A stretch of 64,000 nucleotides of DNA from Methanocalculus taiwanensis (lineage in GTDB: Archaea; Halobacteriota; Methanomicrobia; Methanomicrobiales; Methanocorpusculaceae): contig NZ_VOTZ01000002.1 of the NCBI RefSeq assembly GCF_024372745.1, forward strand, positions 62,001 through 126,000. Direction: 5' to 3'. This document shows, piece by piece, positions 61,542 to 64,000 of this stretch. How positions within the stretch are numbered: the first letter of the stretch is position 1; each line of letters begins with the position of its first letter. The notes beneath the pieces are model-generated. The model saw nothing but the letters and a program-made list of their open reading frames with translations, was not told the DNA's origin and ran no database searches. A program made the translations under genes and the position numbers.

Positions 61542-61786
61542 CCTTGATCCGCTATTGCCTGCTTGCCGGCATTCTGCTATATACCGGCATTTTTCTGATA
61601 CAGGGTGCAACCACAGGAGCAGTACTCGCAGCTTCTATCATAGGTCTTCTCATTCTTCTTGGAATTGGCTCAACACTCTTTATTTCAGATGAAAAACAAC
61701 TCAGGAAAGTTGAGATGATCTTAATCTGGTGCTGCGTACTGGCTTTCGCAGTATATGGAATCCTGGTTGGCGGAGGATTTGTATGA
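61538..61786 (+). CDS. Small membrane subunit of the Eha complex (EhaK/EhaL-like)
   Basis: 82 residues with three membrane segments (6-22, 26-48, 62-80) and a short polar loop SDEKQLRKVEM. It takes the place of EhaK and EhaL, which are two genes in Methanothermobacter; only one is present here. ATGA overlaps on both sides. Confidence 0.75.
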   Translation: MTLIRYCLLAGILLYTGIFLIQGATTGAVLAASIIGLLILLGIGSTLFISDEKQLRKVEMILIWCCVLAFAVYGILVGGGFV

Positions 61787-62163
61787 ACAAATACCTCTAT
61801 GAAAAGGATCTCAGACAGATGAAACTCATCATCCTTGAAAGCAGACGCCATGATGCAGTCGTCCTGGAACTTGCCGCAACCCTTGGTATAAAACGCCAGC
61901 AACTCAGAAAGATACTCATAGAGCGTTCCGATATGATGTTTCTTGAAAACCTTCCGGCACGCTGTGATGTGGCAAGAGAGGCAGGTGACGATACCGAGAG
62001 GCTGCTTGGTATCCCACTTCTTACGCAGGCTTTTTGTTTGATTTCAAAGGAGGATGGGGTTTTGATAAAAGAACAGTACCTTCGCAGGATACAGGATGGA
62101 ATTAAACATGAGGCTGCTGTTTCAGAGGCACGTATGGAGATGATGGAGTTGATCAGGTCATGA
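61783..62163 (+). CDS. ehaM: Energy-converting hydrogenase A subunit EhaM (DUF1959)
   Basis: 126-aa soluble, mostly helical protein of the DUF1959 family: [20 protein letters not shown], then [19 protein letters not shown]. The family is found only with the Eha/Ehb-type hydrogenases; its exact task in the complex is unknown. Start at ATG 61783 by ATGA overlap; an in-frame ATG at 61729 lies inside the previous gene. Confidence 0.86.
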   Translation: MNKYLYEKDLRQMKLIILESRRHDAVVLELAATLGIKRQQLRKILIERSDMMFLENLPARCDVAREAGDDTERLLGIPLLTQAFCLISKEDGVLIKEQYLRRIQDGIKHEAAVSEARMEMMELIRS

Positions 62164-62615
62164 GCCTGCTCCAACATCTTAAAAACAGCGTCCGATCACG
62201 CTCAATCCATGTTGCCTATGTCAATGTCGGATCCTGCAACGGATGCGATATTGAGATTCTGGCCTGCCTATCTCCCCGCTATGATATCGAACAGTATGGC
62301 ATCTATGTACACAACAATCCAAGGGAAGCGGATGTTCTTCTGATAACCGGAGCATTCAGCCCGCAGTGGGAGGACAAGCTCAAGCCGCTCTGGGATAAGA
62401 TCCCTCATCCAAAGGTTGCCGTTGCTATTGGAAACTGCCCGATATCAGGCTGCGTCTTCAACAGACCGGAGACCCTCGTGGATCCTCCGGTATCAAAACA
62501 TATCCCGATTGCGGCTGAGATTCCCGGATGTCCGCCCCGGCCAACTGAGATCATCAGCACCATCCTCTCGCTGGCACCGTTAATCTTCAAAGATTACGAG
62601 GAGACAATCAGATGA
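62160..62615 (+). CDS. ehaN: Eha [NiFe]-hydrogenase small subunit
   Basis: 151-aa NuoB-like subunit holding the proximal [4Fe-4S] cluster. The four ligands are visible: [16 protein letters not shown] (first pair), [10 protein letters not shown] and EIPGCPPRP. It passes electrons between the Ni-Fe site of EhaO and the ferredoxin-like subunits. ATGA overlaps with ehaM and ehaO. Confidence 0.94.
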   Translation: MSLLQHLKNSVRSRSIHVAYVNVGSCNGCDIEILACLSPRYDIEQYGIYVHNNPREADVLLITGAFSPQWEDKLKPLWDKIPHPKVAVAIGNCPISGCVFNRPETLVDPPVSKHIPIAAEIPGCPPRPTEIISTILSLAPLIFKDYEETIR

Positions 62616-63697
62616 AAAAGACAGTAGACATATCACTCCCTGTCGGCCCGATGCATCCCTGCTTTAAGGAACCCTGCCGAATTAAATGCGAAACACGGGG
62701 CGAATATGTCCTTGCGGCCGAAGTTGAACTGGGCTATGTAAAGAAGGGGATCGAACGGATCATGCGTGGGAGACCCTGGCAGGAAGTTATGTTCCTGGCC
62801 GAGCGTGTCTGCGGGATCTGTTCGGTGATCCATAATTTTGTCTTCATAGAATCAGTCGAACATATCAGCGGAATTGTACCAACTGAACGTGCTGCATATC
62901 TCCGGGTAATCGTCAACGAACTTGACCGGATGCAGAGCCACCTCCTTGCAAACTACTCATATTGCTACACAATCGAGCATGAAACCCTTGCAATGTACCT
63001 GCTGAACCTCCGTGAGACTGTGATGGATCAGCTCGAACTGATCACAGGGGCGCGGGTCACCTGCGCATTTATTGTGCCGGGTGGTGTTCGCTGCGATATA
63101 TCTTCTGACATTGCAGATGAACTACGATCCGCACTCGATCATATAGATGCCGAGCTGACACGGTTTATCAGGATATTTGAAACGGGACCGCTAATCGGGC
63201 TTCGATCAAAAGGGATCGGCATTCTCACCAAAGATGCTGCGATTGAATCACATGCTGTTGGCCCGACTGCACGGGCAAGCGGAATTGACAATGATCAGCG
63301 ATCGACCCATCCGACATACACGGCACTTGGATTCTCTCCAGTTATCCGGCAGGAAGGAGATAACTTTGCCCGTATCATGGTGAGATTTGAAGAGGTATTC
63401 CAGAGTATACGCCTCATCCGATCAGCCCTTGAAGCAATGAGAGAAGGGCCGATACGTGGCGGGGGTACAATCAAAGCAGGATCAATCAGGTACCGGGGCG
63501 AGGCCCCTCGAGGTGAACTCCTCTACGAACTTACCACAGATGATTATGGAAGAATCCTTGAAATCGCCATCCAGACACCATCCATTCCGAATATCCAGGT
63601 CTGTGCCCATGCAATGCTGATAGATGCACAATCCGCTGCTGATATAACATCAATCTTTATCAGTTCAGATCCCTGCATCGCCTGTACAGAGAGGTAA
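62612..63697 (+). CDS. ehaO: Eha [NiFe]-hydrogenase large (catalytic) subunit
   Basis: 361-aa NuoD/HycE-like subunit with both Ni-binding pairs intact: [11 protein letters not shown] (N-terminal C-x2-C, near residue 66-76) and DPCIACTER at the very C-terminus. It is therefore a true hydrogenase and not a complex I-type derivative. No C-terminal extension follows DPCIACTER, so, unlike many group 4 enzymes, processing would have little to remove. The enzyme uses H2 to reduce ferredoxin for CO2 fixation. Confidence 0.95.
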   Translation: MKKTVDISLPVGPMHPCFKEPCRIKCETRGEYVLAAEVELGYVKKGIERIMRGRPWQEVMFLAERVCGICSVIHNFVFIESVEHISGIVPTERAAYLRVIVNELDRMQSHLLANYSYCYTIEHETLAMYLLNLRETVMDQLELITGARVTCAFIVPGGVRCDISSDIADELRSALDHIDAELTRFIRIFETGPLIGLRSKGIGILTKDAAIESHAVGPTARASGIDNDQRSTHPTYTALGFSPVIRQEGDNFARIMVRFEEVFQSIRLIRSALEAMREGPIRGGGTIKAGSIRYRGEAPRGELLYELTTDDYGRILEIAIQTPSIPNIQVCAHAMLIDAQSAADITSIFISSDPCIACTER

Positions 63698-63702
63698 GAT
63701 CC

Positions 63703-64000
63703 GTGTTATCGATCATCAATTATATCAGAGAATTTCTCCGGCCCCACTGGATCACGACATTCTTCACAGCGAAAACCGCTCCCCTTGTGACTCCTCCGCA
63801 TTTCCGGGATTTTCCTGAGCTAACTGATAAAGAATGTACCCACTGCCTTGCCTGCATGATGATCTGCCCGGCTCCTGAAGCAATTACTGTTGTTAAGCGG
63901 GAAGAAATATGGCGTCCAGAGATCACAAAAGGACACTGTATCAGATGCGGACTCTGTATTGAGGCGTGTCCTGAGGATGTCCTGACAAGCGGAAGAATAC
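63703..64000 (+). CDS. NuoI-like two-cluster ferredoxin subunit of the hydrogenase, 3' partial
   Basis: Starts at GTG 63703, five bases after ehaO, and runs off the window after about 99 residues. Two [4Fe-4S] motifs are visible: CTHCLACMMICP and CIRCGLCIEACPED. The N-terminus (IINYIREFLRPHWITTFFTA) resembles the membrane-facing helix of NuoI/EchF subunits. It would carry electrons between EhaN and soluble ferredoxin. Confidence 0.88.
   Translation, partial: MLSIINYIREFLRPHWITTFFTAKTAPLVTPPHFRDFPELTDKECTHCLACMMICPAPEAITVVKREEIWRPEITKGHCIRCGLCIEACPEDVLTSGRI

Noticed and set aside
1-64000. CRISPR arrays, insertion sequences or prophage
   Set aside because: No regularly spaced repeats, transposase, integrase or phage structural genes were seen; the only sizeable direct repeat is the zinc-knuckle gene duplication.

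Overview
The window is a gene-dense stretch of a methanogenic archaeon chromosome, most likely order Methanomicrobiales. The evidence is an Eha-type membrane [NiFe] hydrogenase operon, the archaeal (DKFP/ADH) entry to the shikimate pathway, two-subunit pyruvate carboxylase, methanogen-specific small families (DUF2551, DUF2111, DUF1622), an intron-bearing tRNA-Met, archaeal TATA promoters, and bacterial-type SerRS and class II LysRS. The genus cannot be fixed from the sequence. No insertion sequence, prophage or CRISPR array was seen.

Layout. 1-9 kb: end of an AIM24-family gene, lysS, a minus-strand hxlB/aminotransferase/M42 peptidase operon, a DUF1622 membrane protein, a HAD hydrolase, an MFS carrier, a flavin-type small protein and a MutY-like glycosylase. 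9-11.6 kb: class II photolyase, then about 1 kb holding the decayed remains of a DegT-family sugar aminotransferase. 11.6-17.5 kb: thioredoxin-like protein and a complete phosphate module (AbrB-PhoU hybrid regulator divergent from pstS, a fused pstC-pstA, pstB, phoU) with a perfect 12-bp inverted repeat in the divergent promoter. 17.5-28.5 kb: a U32-family protein overlapping aroD, convergent with a minus-strand operon that carries every other enzyme from the archaeal aromatic precursor to chorismate, plus tyrA and pheA. It includes a bacterial-type AroK-AroE fusion and two tandem ADH-synthase-type aldolases. 28.7-33.2 kb: an MFS exporter, an ABC-2 exporter and small proteins.

33.2-43.1 kb: an archease/RtcB RNA-ligation operon runs into a biotin module: birA, bioY, one stand-alone EcfA, one EcfA-EcfT fusion, then pycB and pycA. 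Biotin uptake, attachment and the biotin enzyme therefore sit together. The two ECF ATPases carry complementary defects, so one composite ATP site looks degenerate. A TGTAA/TTACA inverted repeat before pycB resembles a BirA box. 43.3 kb: tRNA-Met(CAT) with a 36-nt intron. 43.5-56.2 kb: WrbA, a SagB-like nitroreductase, a REC-PAS-histidine kinase whose receiver has Glu in place of the phosphorylated Asp, a lipoprotein, a DUF255 thioredoxin-like protein, a tandem duplication of a 66-aa zinc-knuckle gene with its promoter, serS, a GMC-like flavoprotein, a HerA-like ATPase, a rubredoxin and tRNA-Leu(TAG). 56.4-64 kb: an AI-2E family permease divergent from a tightly overlapped eha operon (ehaB to ehaO order, ending in a NuoI-like ferredoxin cut by the window edge).

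The strongest candidates for new biology are the asymmetric fused ECF biotin transporter with its co-located regulon, the fused phosphate permease with its inverted-repeat promoter, and the recently duplicated zinc-knuckle gene. The rest is good, mostly conventional methanogen core genome.
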